NCBI GenBank assembly: GCA_012845835.1 | Contig: JABAKD010000005.1 | Span: 9,876,823 to 9,940,822 of the forward strand | Direction: 5' to 3' | DNA length: 64,000 nucleotides | Source of the DNA: Undaria pinnatifida | Taxonomy: Eukaryota > Sar > Phaeophyceae > Laminariales > Alariaceae | Shown: positions 48,701 through 57,044 of the stretch, one piece after another | Position numbering within the stretch: the first letter of the stretch is position 1 | Layout of the letters: each line of letters starts with the position of its first letter | Program-made: the position numbers and the translations under genes | Notes under the pieces: model-generated | What the model saw: only the letters and a program-made list of their open reading frames with translations | The model's database searches: none | Told to the model about the DNA's origin: nothing

Positions 48701-51700
48701 AAAAAAGCGCGGCCGGAGCATCACGCAGCTTACAAAGATGAGTATCGACCCTTAAAAATGATGGGACTCCCTCAGGTTACGCATCTTTGAAACACTCTCA
48801 ACAAAACACACCCACGAAAATCCTACCAAAAATACACCAGAAGCACACGAGACGCATACCTGGTTAAACATAAGGCACGCCCACCCGCAAACCCAACAAA
48901 AGTACACCAGAAGCACACGAGCCACACCACATTATACAGACACACCCACCCACAGACTACAAAAATTCTATGTTCGGCACACAAAGTCATGGACAAACAC
49001 AACCACAAACCACACGCAGACATTCACCCGCAAACGGTGGGCACCTACCGTGTACCGCCACCAGTCGTCGTTGTTCCTCTCAGCAGACTGGAAAGCTCTC
49101 GGCTGCAGCCCCCTCCGCTCCGCAATAGAGTAGTCCTTCCCCCCTAGGGGAGACAGGAGATCCATCCCCCCTAGCTTCCAATCCCCGCCGCTACAGGTGG
49201 AGGCGTTTCATTGTTGCCGGGACGGGGGGAAGCGGGGAGCGGGGGGGGGGGGGGGGGGGGGGTTACTCATTTGTTGCTTGTCTTGAGTAATTTGACCATT
49301 GACCACGTATCCCTTTCGAGGCGGAGCACCATTCCAATTCCCAACAGAGGCAACTCCAACAGGGTGTAAGGCATACGGTGAGAGGGGCGGCGGCGGCGGC
49401 GGGGGGGGGGGGGGGGGAATTCTACAGGGGTTCGTCAATAACCAATTGTTTGGACAGCAACACGAATCCCGGACACACGCCCACAAGTCATCAAAGCAAC
49501 AACCAAAGGATGCCAGACAGGCAGGCAGTGACACGGATACCCACTGCACACAAACCATGTGAACACGTCGAAGTATGTATCATAATAAAGCTTTCAATGA
49601 TGCATATTAAACACATTCACCAAACTAACAGCTAACGTTCTTTAAACGTATAATGCATCCTACGTCAGTACCATTAGTAGAGTCCCAGAAAAAACTACGT
49701 GAAGCAGAATTTATCTGAGACGAAGCAAATACATACGAAGAAGTAAACAAAAAACACACTATGATAAAAGCCATTCATGAGACGAAACAAATAAAGAAAC
49801 AAATCAATGGACACACAACCAAAACCATGGATAAACCAGAAAACCCACCTGGTGACGAATATGGTGTCAGTGCTGATGTTGTTATGGTAAAACTTGCAGT
49901 CTTCGTGCAGGAACTTCAGCGCGCTGCACAGGCAGTACAGCCCCCACGCGACCTATCAACAGCAGAATTACAGGATCAGCAGCAGGATCAGCAGCAGGAT
50001 CAACGACAGCGCAGGACACTTTAGTGGCTTGTTGTCAACTCGCGCGCCTTGGCCATACATGTCCCCGCTTCGCGGGGTACGATTTTAAAGCAGCAAGCAA
50101 GACACACCGGCGGCAGTCACAGCAGTCACGTTATAATAGGCATGATACTGTTGGGTCCAGCATTTCACACCGTGGACAGAGCACGATCTAGATAATCTAG
50201 ATAATCTAGATATTCTATATCGTATAGATAATAAAGATCGTGTATATATCACATAGATTATATAGATCATACGGATCATGCACATCATACAGATCATACA
50301 GATCATACAGATCTCATATAAATCATATAGATCCTACAGCTGCCGTCATGAGACGTGGTGCATGCGCTGTGCAGTTCAGATCCAAACCAGGAAATCTGTG
50401 CTATATATCACGCAGAACACATAGATCATACGGCAACATGATCTATAGGCCAGATGCAGATCACAGTGACCAGGGTTCCGTCTGCCTTGAAAGACAGATC
50501 ATCTACAGATCATCTACACGGATCTGACCTGTTCGACGCACGCTACGGTAGAGGCGCACCATTCTGTTCGCTGGGGCTCCTTCCTCGATTACCTCACCCA
50601 AAAAAAAGGACTTGTCTTGTGGGAGTAAACTGAAATTACAACGATGTGCCCGATGAACCATCCCATGGCCTCCGTATCGAAAAGACAAAGTCTTCGGTAG
50701 TGGCGTCTCCCGACTTTCGCTGCCGGTTTCGAGGTATTATACTGTTATACTCGCACGAGCGACTCCGTACCTCATGGACGAACAACTTTTAACCGTTTGT
50801 CTTAGCGCAAGCGTCGATGACCACTCCATTGCGGACCCATACAGCAAAACAAAAACAGCATAAAAACGCCTAACACCGCATAGAAAACAGGGGGTTCCCT
50901 CGCGCGAATGACCCCGAGCCACTGCAAAAAAAAAATCCCTGATAAAGTGGTCCCGAATAAAGGGACCCATCCCTCCTACCGTGGCCTTGGTCAAAAAAAA
51001 AAAAAAAAAAAGCCGGAAAAAAAAAGAAGTCGAACTTTGACGATGTTTGATATTTCAGAAGGAAAATCGAATGGGGACAGAATGGACGATTTGCAGCATC
51101 GACCACACGAAGCAACACACTTAACTGTGTTAAGAGGATGCTGGGCTAAGGAAGGAACGGTCAACACTACTCTCTTGAGAGCTGCTAACCTAAGGGATTC
51201 TTCGACACGCGCGCAGCACGAAATGAATCACCCTTACGGCTGTTGATAAGGTTGCACCTCTTACTTTTTTTTCTCTGTTCTGGCCATTTTTGTGGGCCCT
51301 CAACCAAACGGATTACTAGCTCCTTTCGAGCCCCAATTTTTCTCCCTATACTAATTACAAGTAACTTTGTCCGCAAAAATGGGTTTCCAGTTGCGAAGGC
51401 GTCACGGAACCGCATCATTCAGGGAAAAAAAAAACAGCCAGAAAAGTGCTACCTCTATTGTAGTGTGGTACGTGTCTTAACGCAACCAAGCAAAATTGCT
51501 ACCTGGTACACCACGCATACGTGGGAGATTGGTGCAAGCTCAACCAGCCCCTACAGAAAACTGCACCCACATTTTTTTGGGGGGTAACTACTTGAAATTT
51601 AGACTGGAATACTTGTTGCAGTGGTAAAAAGAGACTACAGTCCTTTTAGCACCGCACTCCCGACATGGGAACAAGACACTTGGAGTTAGAACAGGAAATT

Positions 51701-53640
51701 CAAGAAGTTGGAAATGGGGTAAAGCATCGTTTTTACCCATACAGCAGGACGATAAAACGCTCGAAAATAATTTGACCACAAAACAGCAAGAGACCGAGCA
51801 GCAGAGAAGCACACATAAGGTGACCAAATGCACCTGGATTATGATCTCACCTGGTCGTCTTTCTTGCTCGGCTCGCAGCGCTCTCGGACCCATTGCATCA
51901 GCGGCATCACCTCCTCTGAGAAAGAGGAATGCCACGCCACAACGAGGGCAGGTCAGAGGTGGGACATGGGGGTGTCGAGGAAAGGGGGGAGGGAGGGAGC
52001 AAGTGGAGAGGAAGGGATGGGGGGGGAAAGGGGCAAGGGCAGGACGGGAGGGGACCGCGTGTCTCGTGTCAGTCAACTGCCGAAATATTTCCATTTTTAG
52101 AAGGGGAGACGGGATAGATGTTAGCCCGTACGTATGATACGGAAGGTGGGCCACGGTATCAGGCAAACGAAAAAATGATAAAAGAAGTTCAAGCACACTC
52201 TAGACTTATATAGACAGTGGCTACGTGTGCAGAAAGCAACGGACTCAAAGAAGAAGCTGAAGGAGCAGCGGCGGCGGGAGAACGACCGTGTCCCAGGTCC
52301 GCGGGGGGTGCCACTCGAATTCTCCTTTCCTTCCCTTATTGCTTCCACCCCTCCCCCCCCCCCCCCCCCCTCGCTTCTTCCTTCCTCCCCTTTCCCCCTC
52401 TCCCCCTCCCCCCTCCCCCACCTATCTCCCTCCCTGCCGTCCCCCCTCCTTCCCTCCTGCTCTCATCCTCCCGCCACCCCCCCATTCCTTTTCCTCCGCG
52501 CACCCCCTCCACCGCAGCAATGGGTATGCGCCGGGAAAATGATCGCCCTAGCATGTCGTACGCCTTCAAAAACACCACCCAAACCAAGGCAAGTCCAGCT
52601 AAGCCAAAGGCAAGACAGGCAGGGCAAGGCAAAACAAAGCCAACTCAAAGCCAAGCCAAGCATACTTGAAGCCCAAGTCAAGCCAGAGCCCAAACCAGAG
52701 CCCAAGTCAAGCTAAGCAAAGCCCCCGTCGCCCCCGCCCGACCCGCTCCCCGTTCCCCCCAATCCCGCCTCCTTTTCACCCCCCCCAATCCCCCTCCCCC
52801 CCCCCCCCAAGCAAGCCCCGCCTCCTCTTCTCCCCCAAACCCTTCACCCCAATCCCGCCACTCCCTCTCTCCAACCCCCCCCCCCCAACCCCGCTCCCCC
52901 CCCCCTACCCTCAAACGTAACACACAACACACCCACCTGTGGCAATGACGTACTCAGTTTCGAGCTGCACGGAGTCCAAACAGGCCAATATGTGCGGGTG
53001 CCTTAAGGTCCGGAGGCTCTGCATCCCAGCCTTGCCAGCCACTCCAGCGATGGGAGGGCATGTCTTAAGGGTCAGCCGAAAAATTGAAACCGGGTTGCCC
53101 CCAGTCTGCCCAAAACGAAAAACGTTTGGGAAAGGGTTTGGGTGGGAGAGCGGGCATGTCTTAAGCGTCGGAATCAATATCGACATCGGATTGTTGCCTC
53201 CAGTCTGCACACGAAGAAAAATCGTTTTGGGAAGGCTGCACACACAGGTTGTACAAGAGGATTGTGGATCCCAATTTCACGATCTAGCTATTGAAGGTTT
53301 CAAGGGAAGATGAAGGATCTAACGATGATTTACCGCCGATCGTAATCTATATGATCTAGATCGCGATCTAGATGGTCTATATATGATCTATATGACCTAG
53401 ATCGTGATCTCTATGATCTGGATGATCTAGACCACCTCAATGATCTCTATGTTCTACATGATCTAGATCGTGATTGGTTCGGTTTTGAGTGGAAGGTCGG
53501 AAGAGGACGGCCAGTCCAGTCTGACTTTACTTTGGTTTTGGCTTTCCTACACCGGTACCCGGCACCCTGTAGATTCCTTGTGCCTTTTCGGAACCACGGG
53601 CTAGGTTACGGCAATGAGCTGCTCGTACTAATAGCATGAT

Positions 53641-53676
<36 letters not shown>

Positions 53677-56627
53677 TGCTCCATCTGCTACACCAGGTAT
53701 CATGTGCGATACCGAACCCAAATGCACGCATTGGACAGATCCGATCCCCATTTCAAGATCTACGTAGGCCAATCATGTAATCGACGTCTTACTCATCAAC
53801 TTTCCGCTATGTTGCCCCCCCCCCCCCGAAAAAGGGCAAAGGTTTTAGGATCGATCAGGGTGACCCATTGCCTGCTAGCCTGCTGACTGCACTGGCCTGC
53901 TGACTGCGGCCAGCCCCTCCCCTGTGTGCTTTCGAACGCTCGGACCTCTCGAACCGACAATGCTCGCACGTTCTTGCGGAGGTTAAGTTTGACTTATCTT
54001 TTGTTATTACTACTTACAAAACCATGCAAATCTAATTCCAAGTAGTTTCTCGCCAAAACGCGGGTGCAGGTCTAAAAGCGCTACGTAGGCTGCTGCCTGT
54101 AAACACCAGGTGCCAGGTGCCAGGTGTGAATTACGAACCTAAGTTCGTTTTTTTTTTTCTTCTTTCTTATCCTCCGGCGGATGGGGAAGAAACAAACAAA
54201 CATATTTCCATGGATGTACTTTTCATACATATCGTGCGTCACTTTTAACTCAATTGTATTCGCAATCCAGCGCTAGCTGGCGTATCCTTCAGTTCCGGTG
54301 GTAGCGACAGCGCGAGCTGTCCCTGCCGGCGGTCACCGCTGCTACTCCAGCAGCGACAACCAACGTCTCGTCGAGTGTAGGATCTGGTGTGACACAGCCC
54401 CTTTCTGGTAAATGTACCGCGTTGGGTAAGCAAGCCCCCGGTCAAGTATGCCCTATGAAGGGTGGAGCAAGAGGCAACGAAGACGCTGGTGGCGGTTGGT
54501 GGTGGTGGTGGTGCTGCCGCCGCCGCCACAAAAAATAGCACACATCCGGTATCTGGTACTGATAAGAGAGCGCACGTGCACACCATATACAACTGCACTT
54601 TACTATGAATCCTCGTATGCATACAGAACACAGTACAAACCCAACCTGTCGACGATGCTTATTCGCACCTACGAGTACCAGGCACGGCCCATCATACACC
54701 TGGTATATACCTGGTACAACGGACAGGCGGACTCTCATACTCTCCGTTTGTTCGCGTGCGTTCTTTCTGCCCATCAAAGCATCGACCCCCAGCACATCCA
54801 GCTGGTACCTCGTAACATTAAGAAAGCACACCTACCTGTGCGTTCTTTCTGCCTAGCATGCATCGACACCCCGCACATCCAGCTGGTACCTGGTACGGGT
54901 AAGATAGTACAGCATACCTGTCGCGACGACCTCGCGCAGCAAGACAAGACACTTTATGGCGAGACGGTACACGGTGGGAACAGAAACCAAGGACGGGAAC
55001 GGTCGGGAAATCGCGGTCGAGCACGTGACGTGATAGCACACGGTTTCCCGTTCCCGTTCCCTCCAGTCCCGTGCTCGCCCCGACCATATTTTCCCGTCCC
55101 GATCTTTACCGCGCGTGCCCCGGAATCTTTGCAACAGTCGTCAACTTATGCGGGTGCTCAGTTCAAAGATTCGTCATGTTGGGGACGAACCGAGAGGATA
55201 CTGTCTCGGACCTGCACAGGTCGCACAGCAGGAAGCTCACGAGGCCAGCAGAACACAGCAGCGGGGGGGGGGGAGGGGGGGGGGCGCAGCGATCCCCATT
55301 CGCGCACACGCCCGACAGAGCAGATCCCTATTAACGGCATTTGCCTTCCAGGGCAAGATAGATCCCCAGGTCAACATGACCTGCATGACCTACAGGTCAT
55401 GTTTCCAGGTGGGGGCCGGGTGATCAGCATGATGTATCTGGTAATAGCACATGCTTCCTGGGTTGTACCAATAAATACGCAGATCCTGCACCACATTCAT
55501 ACCGATAGATGTAGGATCTACATGATCTAGATAGATTCGTGATCTGCCAGACCCGTGCATTCGCGGCACTGGGTTCGCACGGCACGAGAAGTGTCTGATC
55601 TCGTGCGGGGTGTTGCAGTGATGTGGTGGCGGGTGCGGTGTTGGTGGCCGCTGCTGTTCTGTGCTGATGATGGTTCCCGCTCTGGTTTCAGCACCGCACT
55701 CCCGACAAGGGGACGAAACAGTTGGCGCTAGACTAGGATAACGTTAGGGGTTGGAAATGGGTTAACTGCGACTTCAACTGCTTCGCTGTGTTCTGTGTGG
55801 TCATGATTGGTCGAGGAAAAATGTCGCCGTTCCTGATTGGTTGGCCGGCGGCGGACATGACACCTGAGTGAAACCAGACTGCAGCGATCTCGAAATGAGT
55901 CCCTGTGCCTGATAGATGCGGCGCAATTATAAAATCGCATTCGCTTGTATGTAAAGCTACGAACAGGCAACTTCTTCCACTGCGATGTGTGCGTCTGCGC
56001 TCTTTCTATGATATGATACCCACCGCCATCCAGCACATCCAGTTGGTACCTGGTGCTGGTGCATGATATCCTTGTGGTATTGCTAGTACCTGTGGTCCAC
56101 ACTTCTTGCATGCTTTGTTTCCGTGGGAACTCGTACGACCGTAAAGTGTAAAGTGTAAGTGTACTATTAATATGTGTGTACGGTACGGGAACTGTGTGTC
56201 TCTTACAATAACTTCTCCTTAATATGTTTACTCAGCCTCGTAGTTTGTGACCAACGAAGAACACAATTTCATGTATCTCCCTACCCTACTGCATGGACTT
56301 CATTGGGTAGAAAGAAACAAAGAAGCACGTACACAGACTGCTGCTGGGTATAAGTAGGTCCTGCTACGACCCGTGACCAAGAAGTACTCGTACGAAGCTC
56401 TCTCACTTGTCAGGCATTCACAGAACAGCGATAAGAAGAGCTGTGTTGTGTACACACAAAAGGGGAAGGGAGTAAGGACCTCCCCGCTAACTCGCCCACC
56501 CACTCACTGACTAACTCACCCGTTTGGTCCCCTTGTGCAGGCGCCATGAGCAGGTCTCTGGGCTCTCCGGGTAGGTATCGATCTCCTCCTCGACAACGAA
56601 GGGTAGTCCTGAAGCAGCGTTACCCAT
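34299..56627 (-). CDS. SCY1-like pseudokinase (SCYL1/SCYL3 type), 15 exons, 757 residues
   Basis: Protein-kinase-like scaffold plus HEAT repeats; relatives act in Golgi-ER vesicle traffic and tRNA export. Minus-strand exons: 56520-56627, 52937-53105, 51851-51915, 49849-49952, 49049-49190, 47438-47665, 46561-46635, 45817-45945, 43692-43847, 42292-42435, 39971-40165, 39191-39352, 38021-38160, 36884-37253, 34299-34385. All joins keep phase. Residues 1-6 are MGNAAS, an N-myristoylation consensus. Pseudokinase, about 10-270: SLRTLRHPHILACLDS, ALKFLHEDCKFYHNNIST with HNN at 137-139 replacing HRD, and DWKLGGMD with LGG at 155-157 replacing DFG, so catalysis is not expected. HEAT region, about 275-560. 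Residues 560-729 are Gly/Ser/Pro-rich around WALGKLSETL; the end is DGWEDF. Start context is strong (A at -3, G at +4). The exon 13 acceptor and exon 15 acceptor were chosen by phase among nearby AGs. Confidence 0.95.
34560..34860 (-). mobile_element. Family-B fragment interrupted by a small element
   Basis: Family-B sequence is split: the 3' end is at 34560-34597 (gtactaatgtcatgcatagc), and the rest resumes at 34680 (attgaccctcgcatcctctg). The 34598-34678 interval is a separate small repeat. Confidence 0.7.
34598..34678. mobile_element. Small (about 80 base) dispersed element, family C, nested in family B
   Basis: ctccctatactaattccaag, aaaccggctttccagttgtc, aaggcg. Close relatives occur at 5890-5945, 16228-16290, 23805-23880, 51330-51402, 54020-54085 and 61700-61760. 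No coding capacity. Confidence 0.65.
34920..35575. repeat. Divergent tandem duplication, about 240-400 base unit
   Basis: Both halves contain ttctcgaa.gccgattctca/gtgt, gtccac.tctgcgaaaacaa, cctcttgctcttccaagct, tctatcgatg and ctctgcccttggata in the same order. The second half carries an insertion at about 35310-35500. Confidence 0.65.
35655..35865. repeat. Tandem array, about 55-60 base unit
   Basis: Four degenerate units with tttttcaagacgaaggcaaa or tccatgacggacaaaaa, then tttcggcaaaaaccttc-type sequence. Confidence 0.65.
36565..36690 (+). mobile_element. Family-A retroelement 3' end with a long poly-C run
   Basis: cgcccaaatgttggaggggt, gtagcaacggtgctccgtct, gactaaggcaagcaacacga, gtacg and then about 24 C. 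Confidence 0.7.
37869..37942 (-). other. tRNA-like sequence, probably degenerate or SINE-related
   Basis: On the minus strand gccccggtggtctagtggtt resembles a tRNA 5' end with an A-box, and gagctcgattccc resembles a B-box, 40 bases apart. The sequence then forms a CACC/GGTG hairpin followed by a T7 run. Acceptor and T stems do not pair well, so I do not call a functional tRNA. Lies in SCY1-like intron 13, same strand as the gene. Confidence 0.35.
38288..38502. mobile_element. CTATAGTGC-type foldback element
   Basis: Multiple cctctatagtgc and gcactatagaggg words in inverted arrangement, with an interior gcatgctgccactgctggtt and gatttcacaggcactttagc shared (inverted) with 45090-45305. In intron 12. 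Confidence 0.7.
38740..38975 (+). mobile_element. Family-B retroelement-like 3' fragment ending in poly-C
   Basis: Runs gaaagtccgcctcacaagtg, cacgcgatgtctgactggtc, gtgctccgtcccggcattgt, agactacggcaatgcataaa, atgagtaccccc. About 65 bases before a family-A copy in the same orientation. Confidence 0.7.
39040..39181 (+). mobile_element. Family-A retroelement 3' fragment ending in poly-C
   Basis: gtaatgagcggctaaatgtt, ggaggtgtctccattatgag, gactaaggcaagcaacaaag, gagtaccccc. It ends 10 bases before exon 12 of the SCY1-like gene. Confidence 0.7.
39598..39722. repeat. (CTG)n/(CTA)n trinucleotide tract
   Basis: About 15 CTG/CTA units followed by about 22 CTA units; on the minus strand it is a poly-Ser-like artefact frame. 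In intron 11. Confidence 0.9.
39838..39885 (-). repeat. Degenerate copy of the exon 11 donor region (SCY1-like gene)
   Basis: Minus-strand gcgtgccagtgccgtcgacg, ctttcgcgtggaaaaggg resembles the exon 11 end gcgtgccatcagcactttcg, cgcggaagaggtggga. The donor GT is lost. Period about 122 bases. Confidence 0.55.
40828..41045. repeat. (CCCGA)n pentanucleotide array
   Basis: cccgacccgacccgacccg runs at 40834-40890 and 40952-41015, separated by cgtgagatttcaacacc-type spacers. Followed by a short tandem agcgggacagacgcataata unit at 41089-41165. Confidence 0.9.
41690..42062. repeat. Minisatellite, 17-22 base unit
   Basis: About 18-20 copies of ccccccatgaaaaagggggta, in intron 10 of the SCY1-like gene. 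Frames through it give HGGYPLF-type repeats, which are not a gene. Confidence 0.92.
42525..42620 (-). mobile_element. Family-A fragment, minus orientation
   Basis: ccttccgagacggagcatcg and agagacatctccaacattcg are the reverse complement of the family-A 3' region. Confidence 0.6.
42705..42930 (-). mobile_element. Family-B fragment, minus orientation
   Basis: Begins after a G-rich run; cgtaagaccatagaccctcg, ggaacggagcacgtcgggtt, gtgaagcggacttccgcacc match the other copies closely. Confidence 0.7.
43570..43685. repeat. (CCCAA)n-rich tract
   Basis: Degenerate cccaacccaacccaaccaag repeat ending seven bases before exon 9 of the SCY1-like gene on its donor side. It is the complementary orientation of the GGGTT array at 14278. 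Confidence 0.8.
45090..45305. mobile_element. CTATAGTGC-type foldback element
   Basis: Inverse orientation of the copy at 38288: gcacgctatagcgcctgtgc, cagtatgcggagtagtgccg, then repeated actatagaggcacataccgg words. Confidence 0.7.
47666..47910 (-). repeat. Tandem copy of the exon 6 acceptor region (SCY1-like gene)
   Basis: The 3' splice site and exon 6 start (ccaccacag then ccc tct gtc gac) at 47665 recur at 47818 as ccaccacag then ccc ttc gtc gac ggc. The intron-side flank (cacaagtcatcaacacac) is also repeated, at 47780 and 47895. Period 153 bases. The copy reads PFVDGKAGVLM and then leaves homology. Confidence 0.75.
48264..48665. repeat. Nested tandem repeats: 44-base unit x3 inside a flanking direct repeat
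   Basis: caagcctgcttgggcaagt, gggccaaaaagtctgcaaa repeats three times (48443-48545). Flanks at about 48275-48350 and 48585-48660 are direct repeats of each other (tagtatcagtgcgcagaatg, atcaaggacc, caccctggaaag). Confidence 0.8.
49260..49375 (-). mobile_element. Family-A fragment, minus orientation
   Basis: Begins with a poly-G run, then gttactcatttgttgcttg, tttcgaggcggagcaccatt, ccaacagaggcaactccaac. Ends within intron 4. Confidence 0.65.
50175..50525. repeat. GATC/AGATCATA palindrome-rich tracts
   Basis: gatctagataatctagataa, acagatcatacagatcatac and related words, in intron 3 of the SCY1-like gene. Confidence 0.7.
53106..53204 (-). repeat. In-frame 99-base tandem copy of the exon 2 acceptor and start (SCY1-like gene)
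   Basis: tgcag followed by act gga ggc aac at 53204 duplicates ggcag followed by act ggg ggc aac at 53105. Both read TGGN.P.SI then TLKTCP. The 99-base interval has no stop and keeps frame, so use of the upstream acceptor would add 33 residues. Confidence 0.9.
53106..56519 (-). other. SCY1-like intron 1 (3.4 kb)
   Basis: Holds a GATC-rich tract at 53335-53475, a (CAA)n tract at about 53641-53674, a family-C copy near 54020, two tandem copies of an about 90-base unit (cacatccagctggtacct) at 54745-54900 with a third at 56020-56060, and a 360-codon open frame on + that I reject as a gene. Confidence 0.75.
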
Positions 56628-57044
56628 TCTTATTGGCACTCAAAACACTGCTGAAAATTATCGCGATCGGAGAGAAAAGAGATTTCGCTTCCTTGCTTTC
56701 TTCTTTGTCGAACCTCAAGACGGTCCGTCCGGCTCCTAAGCCGTATGTACTCACGGTTCCTCTGCTGCTGCACTGATGCGACTTAAGCTGCCGATCCACA
56801 CCCTTAAGGTGGTGCTTCTAAGTTCAAATTACGGGGCACCGCTGGGGTCCTTTGGTAGAGCTTCCAGCTTCTCGCTCGAACGGTTCTCGCAAAACGCAAT
56901 AGAAGGGGTTTCATGGTGACCTAAAGGCATTGTTAAGATGGGCCGACAAAAAGTTAAAAATGGATGAAACCAGGTCTGGGGGCCAGAGGCCAAAGACGGC
57001 TCTGTTTGGCTCGCAGGTCTGCAAGTGGTGGAGGAGGATCGTAG
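56628..57044. promoter_or_regulatory. Divergent promoter between the SCY1-like and TruB genes
   Basis: 417 bases between two start codons pointing apart. No motif stands out; inference from arrangement. It assumes that neither gene has a further 5' non-coding exon. Confidence 0.55.

Larger units (their letters stand above)
49049..53105 (-). other. SCY1-like gene: exons 2-5 encoding the core of the pseudokinase fold
   Basis: The exons read TGGNPVSIFRL (beta strands of the N-lobe), LRTLRHPHIL, VMPLMQWVRE, WGLYCLCSALKFLHEDC, YHNNISTDTIFVT and GGDWKLGG in order. The order and spacing match kinase subdomains III to VII, while the active-site residues of HRD and DFG are absent. Confidence 0.9.

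Noticed and set aside
54448-55530. Longest open frame in the window (360 codons, +)
   Set aside because: It runs antisense through SCY1-like intron 1, is built partly of a duplicated 90-base unit and has no domain-like conservation or splice logic.
56546-56776. 76-codon + strand frame starting MSRSLGSPGRYRS
   Set aside because: It is antisense to exon 1 of the SCY1-like gene, whose protein and splice join are clear; the + frame has no support.
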